Shown here in pieces: positions 1 to 12,393 of a stretch of 64,000 bases of DNA. Every line of letters begins with the position of its first letter. Position 1 is the first letter of the stretch. The notes under the pieces were generated by a model that was not told the origin of the DNA, searched no databases, and was given only the letters and a program-made list of their open reading frames with translations. The stretch is from Erodium maritimum. Its lineage: Eukaryota > Streptophyta > Magnoliopsida > Geraniales > Geraniaceae. The DNA lies in contig OY997590.1 in the NCBI GenBank assembly GCA_963921825.1, positions 59,696,012 through 59,760,011 of the forward strand. Reading direction: 5' to 3'. The position numbers and the translations under genes are program-made.

Positions 1-84
1 GATCTGGCAACAAATGACACAGTGAACTTCCTTCATTTTAAACCAACATAAGAGAAAATAGCATATGATGAGATTTTGGTTTAC

Positions 85-2823
85 CTTATAATCAATGGCA
101 TCAAAATTTGGCCCGAGCAATTCCACTACATGCTTGTCATTGCCTCTCCCGAACTCATATAGAGCTTCTGCAAGCTGACAACATTAACAGATGGACCCCA
201 AATAAGTTCAGAACATTAACAGCTAAAATATATCAGGATCTTGCAATTAAAGAGGGTAAACCAGAATTGCTTTCCGCATCCTTAGTTGCTTCTTCTTTGT
301 CATCCTAGTTATTCTGCATATATAGAACAATTTTTCTATAAATTGTTAGCTGGAACTCATACGTATAGAGTTAGCAATTAAAGAGCCTCGGCATGACCTG
401 GACTTCAATCCCCTGAGTAGATCTTCTGCTTTCGAGTAGTTTCCGGTTTTGGATAAAGCCCACAATATCAACACATCAAGGTGCCACTCTAAATACCAGT
501 TACCCTAAAGATTTAGATATGCCAAAACAGCACAACGATACGATGTGAGAGAGAAAGAAAAATGGCCAAGAACAAACAACACCGCATGTCCTGAACTATC
601 GGGCCAGTAGTTCAATAATGTATCCCGTAATTACCAAAACGTATATTCTTCAGAGGCCTTAATTCACTCATAACTTGCTAGGGATCTAATTTCTATGCTT
701 CAATTTCCATAAACAAAACCTTTGACATAATCATACCATCCTCTGGGACTACGCAACGTGATGAAGTAAATTTGTATGATTAACATGATAAATTGTTAAC
801 TCACTTTATCTGCCACGCAACTTGCCAAGATGTTCAGACGGTCCCCGAAGGCATCCATTTCACCTCGTACACTAACTCTCAGCAATAAACCAAGTGCATT
901 CAAGTATACCTACTTGTAAGAAACTTAGTATCATGATTCATGTCATACATAAAACCGGGTAAACTTAAGAGGGGTTACCTCTGGAGGTACAGCATCAGTT
1001 TTCTCCAATTCCTTCCAGATTCGATTGTCATAAACGTCCACCACAGTTTTCATTGGGGAATTGCCCTCCAGGTAACAAAGAGCTACATGCCACCAATTGT
1101 GAGTGTACCTGAGGATCAACAACATTATACATTGTTGAACAAATAAACCTAAGTCTAACAATGAAAACAATCTGAGTAAGACAACCTAACATGCATACAT
1201 AAAGGATGAACAAGAATTCCATGAAGCAGAACACGATTCCATGAACTCCACTGCTTCTTTAAATCGACACTCATACTGAAGAACATGGCATAACTGCATA
1301 TCATGGGGATTAATTAATTTTCAGACAATATGAACCATCAAAACAATTAAAATATTGCATACTTACAGCATGATGTGACCAGCAGTCATCTTTGTTGATC
1401 TCGTTCCCCTTCTTTGCAGCTTCATGAGCTTCTGCCATCAGGCCAAGCTCTAGTAATGAGAAAGCAAGCATACCATACACATAACTCTCTTGTTGGTTTT
1501 CATGTAGAACCTGCAAACTGGCAAATCAGGAGCAACTTAATTTTAACAAACCATTCAGGGGTTGATAGAAACAAACCTCCTGAATAAGATTCAAAGAAAG
1601 ATCAGGTTGGGCCATGTAGAAGCACAATATTTGAACTCTTTTGAGAGATACTAGATCTCTCGGAAAATCTTTTAAGAGCTGCAGAAACAGAAATCATAAA
1701 CCAAAAATATTATAATCATGAAATTAGGAAAGATGAAACTATAAATAGATACTGAAGCTCATTCGGAAGGCATCAATTGCTTAGCATGAACCTGATTATT
1801 TTACACTAACACTGCATGCATATCCATAACTCAATTTCTGAATTATTAACAAAGTCACCTATAAAAACCCCAACACTAAAGTGATGTAGGGGACTCAGTT
1901 TCTTCCATGAAGTGTATTCCCATTCAAATGAGTCTTTACAGCAAACATTAGGGTGATTAGTAATCTATGGAGGCAGTCAAATTAAGATTAACAGTACATT
2001 TACTTAAAGCAGATTTCAGATGTGACAATCATCAATACACTCCATAACAATTTCTGAGACCATAAGCATAAAGAACGGGAACTAAATTACACTGTAAAGC
2101 AATGCTTTTGTTATACACTTATCTCATCCAGAACAGCTCAAAGTTATGTGAACGCAAGATAAGTGAAAATTCAATCTAAAAGCTGTGCATAATGAAGCTC
2201 TCAGGAAAACCAATTCGGGACCAAAATGGAAAGCAAGAGAAAATGACTGGAGAAAGAAACAAGTAGAGAGGTGAACCTTGGCATGTAATTGGACAGCGAT
2301 GTCATCGTCCCTATCTTTAGAGATCAAATAACTCACTGCATCATAAACAGCCTTCTCATACGAGGTGCCTTGATCCTGAAAAAAGCTAATTTTTAAGCAC
2401 CAAAAAAAATCCCAAAAGTTCGAATAAAATTTTCCAGAAATGGGCAGCAAAAATCGAAATCAGAGAAGAACCTACGAGTCTGGACTTGGCAGCCTCCAAA
2501 TGCGAAGCAGCATCGGTGGGGTCGGAGCTGGAGGAGAGGAAATGGGCGGCCAAAATGTTGGCCAAGACGCAATCTTTGTCATGGCGCGTCGCTTCCAGAA
2601 TCACAGACCTCTCTCTACCGTAGCTGAGAACCTGTTGTTCATACAAAATCAACCGACCCAGTTGAGATTTTGCACCAAAAATCAAAACCCACATGAAGGA
2701 AACAGATGAAACGAAGAAACAAAACAGGCCCACCTGCTGATAATAGGCGTTGAGGGAAGAGATGCAGGAATCAGAGGAAGTCTTGACCTCATAACCCCAT
2801 CGGTCCAATCTCAATTGAGCCAT
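85..2823 (-). CDS. Tetratricopeptide repeat protein 38-like (TTC38) gene, 3' end missing
   Basis: The product resembles the plant TTC38-like family (Arabidopsis members are about 465 aa), a TPR-fold protein of poorly known function. I see 11 exons with GT-AG borders that join in frame: 2734-2823, 2476-2631, 2277-2375, 1577-1678, 1367-1510, 1199-1293, 979-1108, 805-909, 398-504, 262-304 and 85-174, giving about 387 residues. Diagnostic stretches are MAQLRLDRWGYEVKTSSD at the start (ATG at 2823), YGMLAFSLLELGLMAEA (a TPR helix pair), YTHNWWHVALCYLEG and ELLGPNFDAIDYK. The reading frame is intact in every exon, so the gene looks functional. The last exon(s), about 75 residues, lie to the left of base 1; an acceptor-like TTGCCAG sits at the very edge. 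An upstream in-frame ATG at 2844 exists, but the 2823 ATG matches the family start. Family and exon chain are sure; exact role is not known. Confidence 0.93.
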
Positions 2824-3308
2824 CTCTCTCTCTCTACTCTTCAAATAGAGCTCCGATCGAAGAAGATCCCAGATTGCGATAGATTTATGAGCTGGAACTT
2901 AGAAGAAACTCGATCGGGGACTCCAATGGAAGCTTGAGATAGCTACTGGGACTTATCTTGTTCTGTACAAGGTTTTGGAAGCATGCTTTGATTTTATTGA
3001 ACTTTCTATACGGCCACGAATAAGAAAGATGTCCTAAAGCGATCGTTGTTACTTGTCAATTTGTGCTGGGTTGCAAAATCGGTCGATAATTTGCATTAAA
3101 TCAGAGAAGTGATGGTGATTGTACACGCAAATTTAAAGCAATGGTCCAACAATTACTGGCTTTCTGAAAAACTGATTAATACATGTCCTCAAAATGAAAT
3201 TTTTTGTTTTTTTGACCTCCAAACAAAATTAATTTTGGACCCCTAAGGTTCCTTTTGTATTACAAAGTTACACTTTTATATTCAATATTTATATTATAAA
3301 AAAGTCGA
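2824..3308. other. Upstream region of the TTC38-like gene
   Basis: This AT-rich stretch holds the 5' UTR and promoter of the minus-strand TTC38-like gene. A CT/GA-rich tract (2823-2841) directly precedes the ATG. I see no clear TATA box and no other gene. Confidence 0.4.
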
Positions 3309-4536
3309 TTTTTTTTAAATATAAATTGTAATTATATTATCTGAAGTGTTTCAAAATACAATCAAGTGCATACGGAATAGTAAACCCGAACGACGACTGG
3401 ACAGACACAGAACGGACTTTCCGAGCTAGCCAGTGAGATGCGTCGTTCGCTGTCCTTGGAATATACTCGAGTTTGACATCCTCGAGAGATAAGATAATTG
3501 GACGACATTCTTCAATGAGTCGACCCACAGGGGAAAAAAGCTTAGTGGTCCCTATGACAAAATTTATCACATATTGTGCATCACTCTGAATCAGTACCTT
3601 CAATCGCCCCTGTACTCGGATATACTGCAAAGTATTAAGTATAGCCCTTTGTTTCTGCATACTCTGCCCTTAGTAAACCATGGATACTCTATTCCGAGCA
3701 TCCTCCACGCTTCCTCGATCATTGCAACATATCCAGCTCCATCCCCCTTAATTGGTGTCGGCAAAAGTAGCTTCGTCCACATTTACCGTTACCTAGATCG
3801 ATGGAGGTGGATGTCAACCCTATATCCTCGGTTGGTGATTGGACGGAGGTCGGGCAATCAGCAGGTGGGCCTCGGTCCAACTGTGTTGGTGGCTACGAAT
3901 TGTGGCTATAAGTTCCTCCGCCACCGGTAGTGTTTTCTCCCATACGAGGTCATTCCGAGCTTTCCATATCTCCCAAACCGTCATTGCTATTTTTCTTTTT
4001 GTAGCCATATCCTGAAGCTCCATAACCAGAGTCAACCAAGTATCAAGTATAACGTTTGGGAGTATAGGTACCGGTATATTCGCTCGCGCCCAAACTTCTG
4101 TGGCCAAGGTATAATGTAGGAAAAGATGGTACGATGTTTCTCGATCATTCTGAAAAACTGGGCATAATACTGGGAGAGGCCACCATAAAAATATCTTGAT
4201 TCGCGGCTGAATATCTAAATCCCAAATGCCCGTCCAGACCGTGGCTCCACCAGTTACATGCCAATGTTCATTTTCTCGTGACAATGCTCGATATCCCTCT
4301 TTACAAGTATACATACCCTTCAGATTATGCGTCCAATATCATTTATCAGTGTGGTTGGGTACTGGGGCTGGTACCTGTAATATACCATTCACAATCCCCG
4401 CCGAGAAATTCTGGTGTAGTTTTGGAACATCCCATCCGTCCTCTTGAGCTTAGTGAGGTCGGAGACCCTCATATCTGGTATCGCGTTGTGTGGTTTGGTA
4501 TTATGGGGTTGTTCCCAATCAACCACATGACCCCCT
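3309..4536 (-). pseudogene. Degenerate LINE (non-LTR retrotransposon) 3' end: zf-RVT and RNase H domains
   Basis: On the minus strand, 3820-4314 reads as the zinc-binding region that follows plant LINE reverse transcriptases (zf-RVT): WTGIWDLDIQPRIKIFLW, then a decayed cysteine/histidine part and VWEIWKARNDLVWE. Downstream, 3337-3782 reads as the RNase H-like domain (RVT_3) in two frames, with GDGAGYVAMIEEAWRM and later LIQSDAQYVINFVI and LEYIPRTANDASHWLA. A T-run at 3309-3316 may be the remains of the poly(A) tail. Frameshifts and stops show it is dead. Its upstream part is cut by the solo LTR that begins at 4537; coding-like minus-strand sequence seems to continue at about 7590-7660 on the other side. 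Confidence 0.8.
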
Positions 4537-5300
4537 TGTCACGCCCCAAATCCAGTATTGACCGGGCCCGAGACGCAACTTAGTGAATTTTTAAATAATA
4601 ACAATTTAAAACCATAATATTCGATAACGGTAAATAAAATAGTTCAAAAGGTATTAGAGTTTCTGAGTCATACGCTCAGTAAAATACATAAATCCAAATA
4701 CCCGTTACGTCACGACGAATCATAAAATGACATAACCCGGACCCTCGCTAGCCCCATGCTCCGCGACGTCCTCTACTCCAAATCAAATCCACTGCCTGTA
4801 GAAAACACAGTAAGGGGTGAGCTTGACACTCAGTAGGGAAAACCATGAAAACGTCCTTATATCGGGTTTACCAAAAGGCCCTTTCCACATATTCAAAATA
4901 TAATTAAATGTTTGATACACGATACGACACTTAAGCTAATTAAACGTCAACACTCTCTTCATAACACACAAGATCTGACTATACCATCACCACTCCTCAC
5001 TAACGCCTACCCGGAGGCCACACCAAGGAATCACTAACACTCAGTTTCGACAGCACATAGTCAACGCCACTCACCGACACAATTCACAACAATCAAAGCA
5101 AGGCATTCTCAGCAACACAACTCATATCAAAGAAAAAACACCTATAATCACAACACAGCAATACTCATTCAATTCAAAGCAATTTCAAACACACAACTCG
5201 TAACCATCGCACGGTCTAGGGAGCAACCCTCTGGGCCCGGCGTAACCGCACGCAACTTCCCTAACACAAAGTCAGGATAGGCGGTCGACCTCATCGCGGA

Positions 5301-5605
5301 CGCAGTGTTTTACCGATCGACGGAAGGTAGGGAAATCGCCTCTTCGCGGCCTCATCTCTCGCGGTGCTCAACACAGCGTTTTACCGAGTGCTAGTCGGAA
5401 GGTAGGGACACCACCTCTTCGCGGGACACAGCGTTTTACCGACTCACGGTCGGAAGGTAGGGAAACCACCTTTCTCGTGTACCATCGTACACCAAGCCTC
5501 AAACTTTACCGTTCACGCTCCGGAAGGTACGATACACCTTGCGGAAGTACTTCTCTCACACTTTACCGGCGGCGCGACGGAAGGTACGATACACCTCTCG
5601 GGAAA
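5301..5605. repeat. Minisatellite inside solo LTR copy 1
   Basis: About five degenerate units of 55-80 bp. Each carries CAGCGTTTTACCG or ACTTTACCG, then CGGAAGGTAGGGA or CGGAAGGTACGATAC, then CACCTCTTCGCGG or a decayed form. Confidence 0.75.
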
Positions 5606-6469
5606 AATTCATAACCAATGTCACCAGAACAATCATAACCACATTCACAATCACAATCACGTCGGTCTATCACTCATCGGACCATTACACAACCAAGGAT
5701 TCACATTTCCACAAAACACGACACACTTTCCCACACGCAGTCACAACATGCAACACCGAGTATAATAAGCTTTATCCCTTAATTACACTCACAACTGTTC
5801 CACACTTACCATCACTTGCCAACACCACAATCCATGTGGTAACCCCATCGGCTTAACCGGTATCCAATCCCCAACAACCCCAGTTCAACATATCAACGAG
5901 ACAAGAAGTAACCACACAAATCATCAACATATATCACTAGCTCAATTCTATTCATTTTCATGTTCGTTATTTATTAACCGTTCAAGCATCAAAGGCATAC
6001 ACAGATACATTCAGCACACAATTCCTACGGGCTCGACATGGCCCGATTCTACCAGCACAACAATTCCCAAGACAGAAATCGTAAATGTTCACAGTTTGAT
6101 ACGTCTACGCTAGTTGTTCGTTTCCTATATGCATACTAGTTCTTTAGCCGGTTTATTAGGTTTCCCTATATGCATTCTAGTAAAACCGTAATAAAGCGGG
6201 TTCGAGGTAATCCCTACCTCTTGAAGAGCCGACAGCTGCGTCTCCTAGCTGCTGACGTCCTGGCCACACTGGTCTGCTCCGTGCTCGTGGTAACGGCCTA
6301 GTTTAACACAAAAAGGGACGTATCAGCCCCGATTCAACCCGTAACGGTCCTCAAATCGGATAATTAAATCCAGTAGTCTGTTTTGTCCAAATGTCCTTTA
6401 AAAGTCCGATGTCCAGGTATTTATCTAATTTTTAAGTCGAACATTTATTTATTTAGTTTAATTAATCTG

Positions 6470-6665
6470 TCTTGACCCGGCCCGAGTCCGACCCGAATCC
6501 GAGTCTGAACCCGGTACAGACCCGGTCCAGAACCCTGACCCGGACCTGACCTGAGCCCGACCCAGACCCGAACCAGACCCGGCCCAAAACCCGGATCCAA
6601 ATCCGGTACAGGATCCGGACCTAGGCCCGGCCAGATCCAGGCCGAGGCCCAGTCTGAATCCAGGC
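6470..6665. repeat. GACCCG-type low-complexity tract
   Basis: A run of degenerate GACCCG/GGCCCG hexamer-like units within solo LTR copy 1. It produces the Gly-Pro and Gly-Ser rich open frames on the minus strand, which I do not regard as genes. Confidence 0.6.
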
Positions 6666-7589
6666 CCAAGCTCTTGTCTAGGCCTCAAGGACCACCTCTC
6701 GGCCCAATATTCTGGCCCAACTCGTCTGGTTCGAGTTTGTTTGGTCCGAGGCGGCGTCGGCGAGGGTTCTGGTCTCATCCACGACCACGGACGGCGGCGA
6801 CGAGGCTGGGGAGGTTGTAGACGGCGGGGAAGACATCAGGATGCTCGGGACGACGAGGGGATGTCGCAGACGTGAGGTCCGGTACATATCCGTTCAGATC
6901 TGGCCTGAGAGAGCGTCGCCGGCGATGGAGATTTCAGATCTGGAGCGAAGAGCTCCGGCGAGCTCCCCCCGGCCAAAACTCGGACAGAACGAGTTCGAAC
7001 TCGCTCAAAATCATAGAAGAAGAGGTGGGGAGGATGGATTGAGGTCGTAGGAAGCTCACTGGTTCTGATTTGGGTCCGATGAAGGTGCGACGGAGCTCGG
7101 AGTTGCAGCGTCGAGCTTCGATTCGAAGAGGACGAGGAGGAAGAAGAAGACGAAGAGGGGAGGAGGGATTTGTGGTTTCTGGCAAGGGGTGTAGATCTGG
7201 CTGGTCGTGGAGGAACGGGAAGGTCTGGCGTGGCTTCAGGTCGCCGGAGAAATGCGAGGCTGTGAAGGCGAAGAAGAGAGCGAGAGAGCTCGATGAGAGA
7301 GACGGGAGCAAGCGATCTGAAGCTGAAGGGACGCGATGGTGTGTTAGTGCTAGGGTTCGCGATAATTGGGTCGGGTCTTCGTGGGCCGCGCGCGCGAGTT
7401 GGTCCTTGCCCTGGCTCGGCCCAATTCCGGTTTTTGAGCTGACCCAAAAATTCAACTCTCTCTTATTCTTTTTCTTTTTTTATTTTCCTTTTTGTTTCGC
7501 CCTCGTTTAAATTTTTCGCTCCGCTTTCTAACCCTGTAGTCTTAAAACCGTCACTTTAGACCAATCAAATTTCAGGTCTTTACACCCCT

Positions 7590-10327
7590 CCACCAATGTT
7601 TCCTTTCCATTGGGATTACACCACACCCAAAGCAACTTTGACTCATGGATAATCTATGTTTTTTCCTGTTTTGGCTTTTATGTTTTAGTCAATCGCTTAT
7701 ACCCCTTAGTGTATATTATGCAAAGTAGACTTTTCCAACGGGTCCAAAAGTGTCGGTATGCCTACGACAGTACGAACTTTCTTTTAAAGCCTAGGGTCTT
7801 TAGACTAGTATTTGTTACATTCTTTGGACATTATGAATAAAGTTGTATCCCCTCTGTTTTTTTAAAGAAACACTTCAACTCCATTTCCTTGTTAGTAGTA
7901 GTTTTAGAAATTTGTTTTTTCCCTCTAATCTTTTTCAAATAATATTTTGCTCTATAATATTTTCCTTGAATGAAATTTAGTGTATTACTCATTACCCTTG
8001 TATTATTTTATAAACTGTATAATTACCCCTTATGTATCCCTTAATATAGCATGAAAGAAAATCCAAAAAATAAAGTTTCCTCCCCCTCCCTTCCCGAGCT
8101 TGATTTGCCTCGTGCGCCGGCCACCATCATTTATTTTGCTTCATCTCTGTCTTTCATTACATGCTTTCATCTCGTCTTTTTTTTCGTCTTCCTTCGTATT
8201 GACCAATTATGGAAGCTCTAATTTCTTCTTTTCTGGGTTTAATCTTTGAATTACTGGATGGGGAAAATGGTATATTATCGTAAAAATGTATACAATTAGT
8301 GAAGAGTACCTTGGAATGGCGATGAAGGTGTAACCTAATTACGTTTCTCGAATTTTTGGGCATGTTGTCCAATTGCAGACGGAAGTCTCGATCGAGACTG
8401 GCCGTGGTCGATCGGCATAAACTGAGAGAATTAAGTAGGGACAATCGACTATGAAGGGTGGTTAATCGAGATTTAGAAAGACTTTCCCCGAGTGAAAAAA
8501 CTTGATCTATCGATCATACCTTTGTCTCGATCTAGTTTTGACACTATAAACTTGGTCTATCGAGATTTTGCATAGACCATAAAGCACTACAACACAACCT
8601 GGTCGACCGACCATTCCCCCAAGATGATCGATATTTTGCATATTTATAAACTAACTTGTTTGTTTAAAAGTATTTGCCTTTACTGTGAATTTATAAGTTT
8701 ACACAGTTGAAATTCTTACAGAAGTGGTGAGTGGTAATCATTGTTACTTATGGAAGGGAACATAAGTCAGAGGAAGAGACGTTAGAAGGATACCAATTAA
8801 TAATAAACATATTAAAGTCTTTCATGATGATTCCAGTGTAACATTGAAGAGTGTGGAGGATAAATTGTATTGAAAGGTCATAATGGAGAAATAGGACTTA
8901 GAATTGAAACTAGTTACATACTTTTCATGCCCAATGTTAGAGGTGTCCCGCCAAATGAAATAGTAGATGATGAAGATGTTGAGGTTTTTATTGTAGAAAA
9001 CGGGGACCTCAATTTTAAAACTCCATTGTAGAGTCCATTAAAAAAGATACTCATGGGACGGAAGCTGAACTAATAATAGCTGAATTAGTTGGTTTCCAAG
9101 TCATAATAATATTGTCTCCAAAAATGCATAGTAAGGACTCAACCTTATACAAAAAGTCTTTAATTTCGTCTCTAATATAGGTAGGAGCTGTTTCTTCTCT
9201 CTCAAACAACCGGTGGTGGTTACAATGGCTTCGGTCATGGCTGTCGACGGCCTTCTCCTCCTCTTCTACTCCTCTTTCCCCCCTCTTTGTACCTTCTTCT
9301 ATTTGTTTCCAAGCTAACATTATAGTGAAGCTTATCTCCCTCCTCTATTTGTCTCCCTCACACCATTTTAGATCTTGGCCATCAGAGCTTCATGCTCGTA
9401 GTCGTTCCACGCGCGAGCCTACCTTTGGAAGCTTCGCTCTAGCCAGAACAGTTGGACATCGTTCTTCACCCTTGTCGTCGTCGTCCGTTGCCATCACCGC
9501 TTGATGCTGCTCCCCTTCCTTCGCCGCCCTCCACGGACCAGATCATGTCCTTCCCCGACCCCTCCTACCTGATCTGGTACACATCGTCCTCCTCTGGTGA
9601 GATCCACCCTCCTCCACCCTACTTCAGCATGTCTCTGGCCAGATCCTCCCCCTGCTCTTCCCCCCCACGTCCTTATGCTTCGACCATTTTCCCCAAACAA
9701 TGGCGGTCGGTTGTCCGTTCCCCCGGGCCCTATCTCTCGACGATGACGACTCTAGTCAAGCCTCTTCATCACACATCTCTTCTTGTCAAATGGTCAAATC
9801 TTCACCCACCTTTCGTCGGAACACCGCAATCCAAGTCGTTCAGTCGCGCTCCTTCTTATCGTGTTTATCCAGCCAGAACTGTGCACCAGTAGCGGATCAG
9901 ATATGTACTTGCCGGTGCCTCCCTCCTCGCTCTAGAAATCGGAGGCTGGCCGCGATAATTTATGCCCCTCGTTGTTGTTTCTGTCATTTTGTCTTGGTTA
10001 TGTTTTTTTGTTCCCCTATCGAAATCCTGGATTTCTGGTAGGTGTGGCTGCTGCCTCTGGTAGCGTGTCTAGTCGTGTATTTCATTTATCTTGGTTATGT
10101 TTTTTTGTTCCCCTGTTGTTGTTTATCTAGGTGTTGTGTTGCCCTTTTCTAGTGCTATCCATCCCGTTAGTCATCCCTCGTGTTTCCGAGAACGACTGAC
10201 AAATACAACGTTTACAGTTTGTATTATCCCGTCCGTAAGGTTTATTAATCATTAATGAATCTTTTTTTTTTAAAATATAGGTATAAACTTTATTTATAAT
10301 ATAGTTGGAATTGATACATTATAAAAT
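7590..10327. other. Gene-poor region, possible LINE remnant at the left edge
   Basis: The first ~70 bases may continue the LINE interrupted at 4537. From about 7660 I recognise no gene. 8450-8640 is AT-rich with repeated CTATCGA/TCGATC words. 9180-10040 is pyrimidine-rich with proline/serine-rich open frames that look like a decayed retroposon leader, not a real protein. Confidence 0.4.
9992..10114 (+). repeat. Short direct repeat, 26 bp, two copies
   Basis: Bases 9992-10017 and 10089-10114 share TCTTGGTTATGTTTTTTTG followed by TTCCCCT, separated by about 70 bp. This looks like a local tandem duplication. Confidence 0.7.
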
Positions 10328-10335
10328 TTAACATT

Positions 10336-12385
10336 GTTAAGCCCTGTTTTTCTCTCTAATGGTTGCCGGTCGCCGGAAACTTGCCGGTGATGGTGTGGAG
10401 CCCTTGCCTTTCTCCTCTTTTGGAGCTGTGTTGGTCTCGTTATACAGAGAGTATCGTGAGATTTTTGTTAGTTCTGGTGGCAAAAGGTGGGCAAAGAAAA
10501 GGAAGCCAAAACCAAGGAAAAACGTGATTCTGAAGGACCGGCCAAGGAGAAACGTCCGTCTGAAGGTCTGGCCAAGGCAAAGGTGAAGCCGTCTCCGTCC
10601 AAGAAAGTTGTGTCTCGGACCGAGAAAGTTGTGGCCAAAAAGCCACGGAACGAACCGATTCCGGCCAAGGAACAACGCGCACCTTTGGAGGGCGACTCTG
10701 CAGGGACTTGTTTTGCCTCAGAGAAGACGCATAAGGATGGAGGTATTGGCGAGCTGTTCAGTTCATTTTCGCGTCCAAAACAGGGGATTGATCTTGTGGG
10801 TTTGGATGCGACGCTGCTGGTCGTTGATGAGGCCAAAGGTTGTAAGATTTTTATTTACAACCTTCCCTATAATACCTCTTCGGTTTGGGTTCAGAACTCT
10901 TTGGGAGTGTTCGGCGACGTTCTCTCAGCTGTGGTACTAAAGAAGCCAAACAAGAAAGGATGTTACTTTGGGTTTGCAGAATTCAAAGCAAGGAGTTGGC
11001 TTTACAGGCCATTGAGGTGCTCAACGGTTTCACATTGAACGGGTATAAACTCCTGGTAGCAGTAGCCCGACCGGACTCGGAACAGCACGGGCGTGTTTTG
11101 TCCAACTCCTTTGTACTTCTACCTTCAAAACAGAGCACTATTGGGTGCACATTTGCTGGTTCAGTGGAGGCAGATTTTCTCCGACAAGTCTCGCCGGACG
11201 GTGGTGGTTTTAATTATGCGCGCGCAGCTTCTGCAAAATTGACGGAGGCTGAGCGATCCCAGCAAATCAGATCATTCACGCTCGTTACGGGAGTTCCAGA
11301 TTCTACGTCAGTGTTTGTTGATTCTCTTGTTACGAAAATCCTGGATTCAATGCCCGTAATCCCCGTGATTTCAAATCGCGTCCCTGGTTTGGAGTTGCAA
11401 GCTGAGGCGCGACTGTCTTCTGAAATGCGTGGGGAAGAGGGTTTAAGGTGTGGGTCGGCTCCGTCTGGACCGCTTGGGTGTGATTGTGGGGCGAGTATTC
11501 TAGGTCCACAAGGAGGAGATCAACTTGCCCAAGCCCGTGTGATGGAATTGGCCTGCGTTTCCACGCAAAAGTGTATGTTGCGCGACGAGGTGCGTGGAGG
11601 TGCAGCTTCTGGACAGGTTTTGGTGGGCCTTGGGCCAATTGCAGGTCCAGTTCAAAATGGTTTTGAAGAAGGTGTAGGTACCAGGCCAAAGCCAGGCCCA
11701 GGTGAACAAAAGTCGGCCAGTCATCCGAGCCTTTTCGACATTTTTAACCGCATGAATACTGATTTGGGTCCATCGGCTGTGGGCTCGGACCCAAATTTCC
11801 AGCCTCGAGTTGAAGAATCTTTGGAAATCGAGTGTCAGTGTAGTCTGTGGAAAGACATTCTTCTGAGTAAACCCAGTATTCCCGTAGAGGTTCCAAGGAA
11901 GCGTGGTCGCCCAAGAAAGGGCCAGCCGAAAAAGACAGTTACTCCAACTGTTTTCTACCAGACAAGAGCCAAATCTAAAGTGGGCCCTGCTGGTAGTTTC
12001 ACTATTGATATTGCTAAACAAAGTAAAGACGGAACATGGTGTTTTAGCAAGAAATTTGTGAAGAAGGCGGTTTCTCATTCCACAGGTTTTGATTCCCTTC
12101 AGCATGGTGAGGTTGAGGAGGACGTCGAGTATAGCGAGTTTGAGGGTATTCCGGAAGTTCCTGTTCCGGTCTCTAACCGATTTCTCTGCTTGAATCCGGA
12201 TAGGGAGTAGGTTTGGAGGGCGGTGCTCTGCTTAGTTTGCTTCCTGTTCTGTTTTTGTTTTTCGTTTGGCTTTTTGCCTGTTTCGGTTTGGGGAAAAGGT
12301 CCTTTTAAGGATCGTTTTTCTCGCTTCGTTTTACTTTTCTTGTAGAACGTTTGCCTAATAAAATCTTTCGCTTATCAAAAAAAAA
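10336..12385 (+). mobile_element. ORF1-only retroposon A (RRM plus AT-hook), poly(A) tailed
   Basis: A 2.05 kb unit with a 5' leader of about 23 bases before the ATG at 10359, one long ORF region, a T-rich 3' UTR, an AATAAA-type signal just before the end (12357-12363) and a short poly(A). TTAACATT flanks both ends (10328-10335 and 12386-12393), consistent with a short target-site duplication. No reverse transcriptase or endonuclease follows the ORF, so the unit must have been mobilised in trans. It resembles plant LINEs whose ORF1 has an RRM (BNR type), minus ORF2. Confidence 0.7.
10359..12210 (+). pseudogene. LINE ORF1-like protein with RRM and AT-hook, two frameshifts
   Basis: Reading begins at ATG 10359 (MVAGRRKLAGDG), shifts frame near 10485 into a lysine-rich segment (EKEAKTKEKRDSEG), and shifts again near 10990, after which the frame is open to a TAG at 12208-12210. 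The middle is an RRM: CKIFIYNLPYNTS holds RNP2 and GCYFGFAEF holds RNP1 (about 10835-10985). The RRM continues after the second shift as ALQAIEVLNGFTLNGYKLLVAVA. Near the C terminus VPRKRGRPRKGQPKK (11890-11935) is a classical AT-hook with the GRP core. RRM and AT-hook suggest binding of its own RNA and of AT-rich DNA. The two frameshifts make this copy inactive. A GTG near 10487 in the second frame is not a start. Confidence 0.78.
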
Positions 12386-12393
12386 TTAACATT

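Larger units (their letters stand above)
4537..7584 (+). mobile_element. Solo LTR, ~3.05 kb, copy 1 of a TGTCACGCCCC family
   Basis: The element starts TGTCACGCCCCAAATCC and ends CTTTACA, so it has TG...CA termini. It is flanked by a perfect 5-bp target duplication CCCCT (4532-4536 and 7585-7589). A second copy with the same start, the same GAGCTT...CTCAGTAGG block and the same end lies at 45394-48555. No second LTR copy or coding region occurs inside, so I read it as a solo LTR left by LTR-LTR recombination. LTRs of ~3 kb are typical of Tekay/Del-type chromoviruses; that assignment is inference. The GC-rich part 6460-7450 gives long open frames on both strands that are composition artefacts. 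Orientation is given as TG-end first. Confidence 0.82.

Noticed and set aside
3574..3930. 118-codon plus-strand frame over the LINE remnant
   Set aside because: It is the antisense shadow of the RNase H-like region read on the minus strand.
6445..7510. Long overlapping open frames on both strands (up to 203 codons)
   Set aside because: They lie in a GC-rich, GACCCG-repeat part of a solo LTR. Compositions are Pro/Ser/Arg or Gly/Pro biased and frames overlap on both strands, as expected from composition alone.
9452..10041. Pro/Ser-rich open frames of 113-146 codons
   Set aside because: Pyrimidine-rich low-complexity DNA; no domain, no splice logic and no codon character.
10487..11038. Separate 183-codon protein starting at 10487
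   Set aside because: Its first codon is GTG and the frame is a segment of the frameshifted ORF1 that starts at ATG 10359; the RRM runs across both frames.
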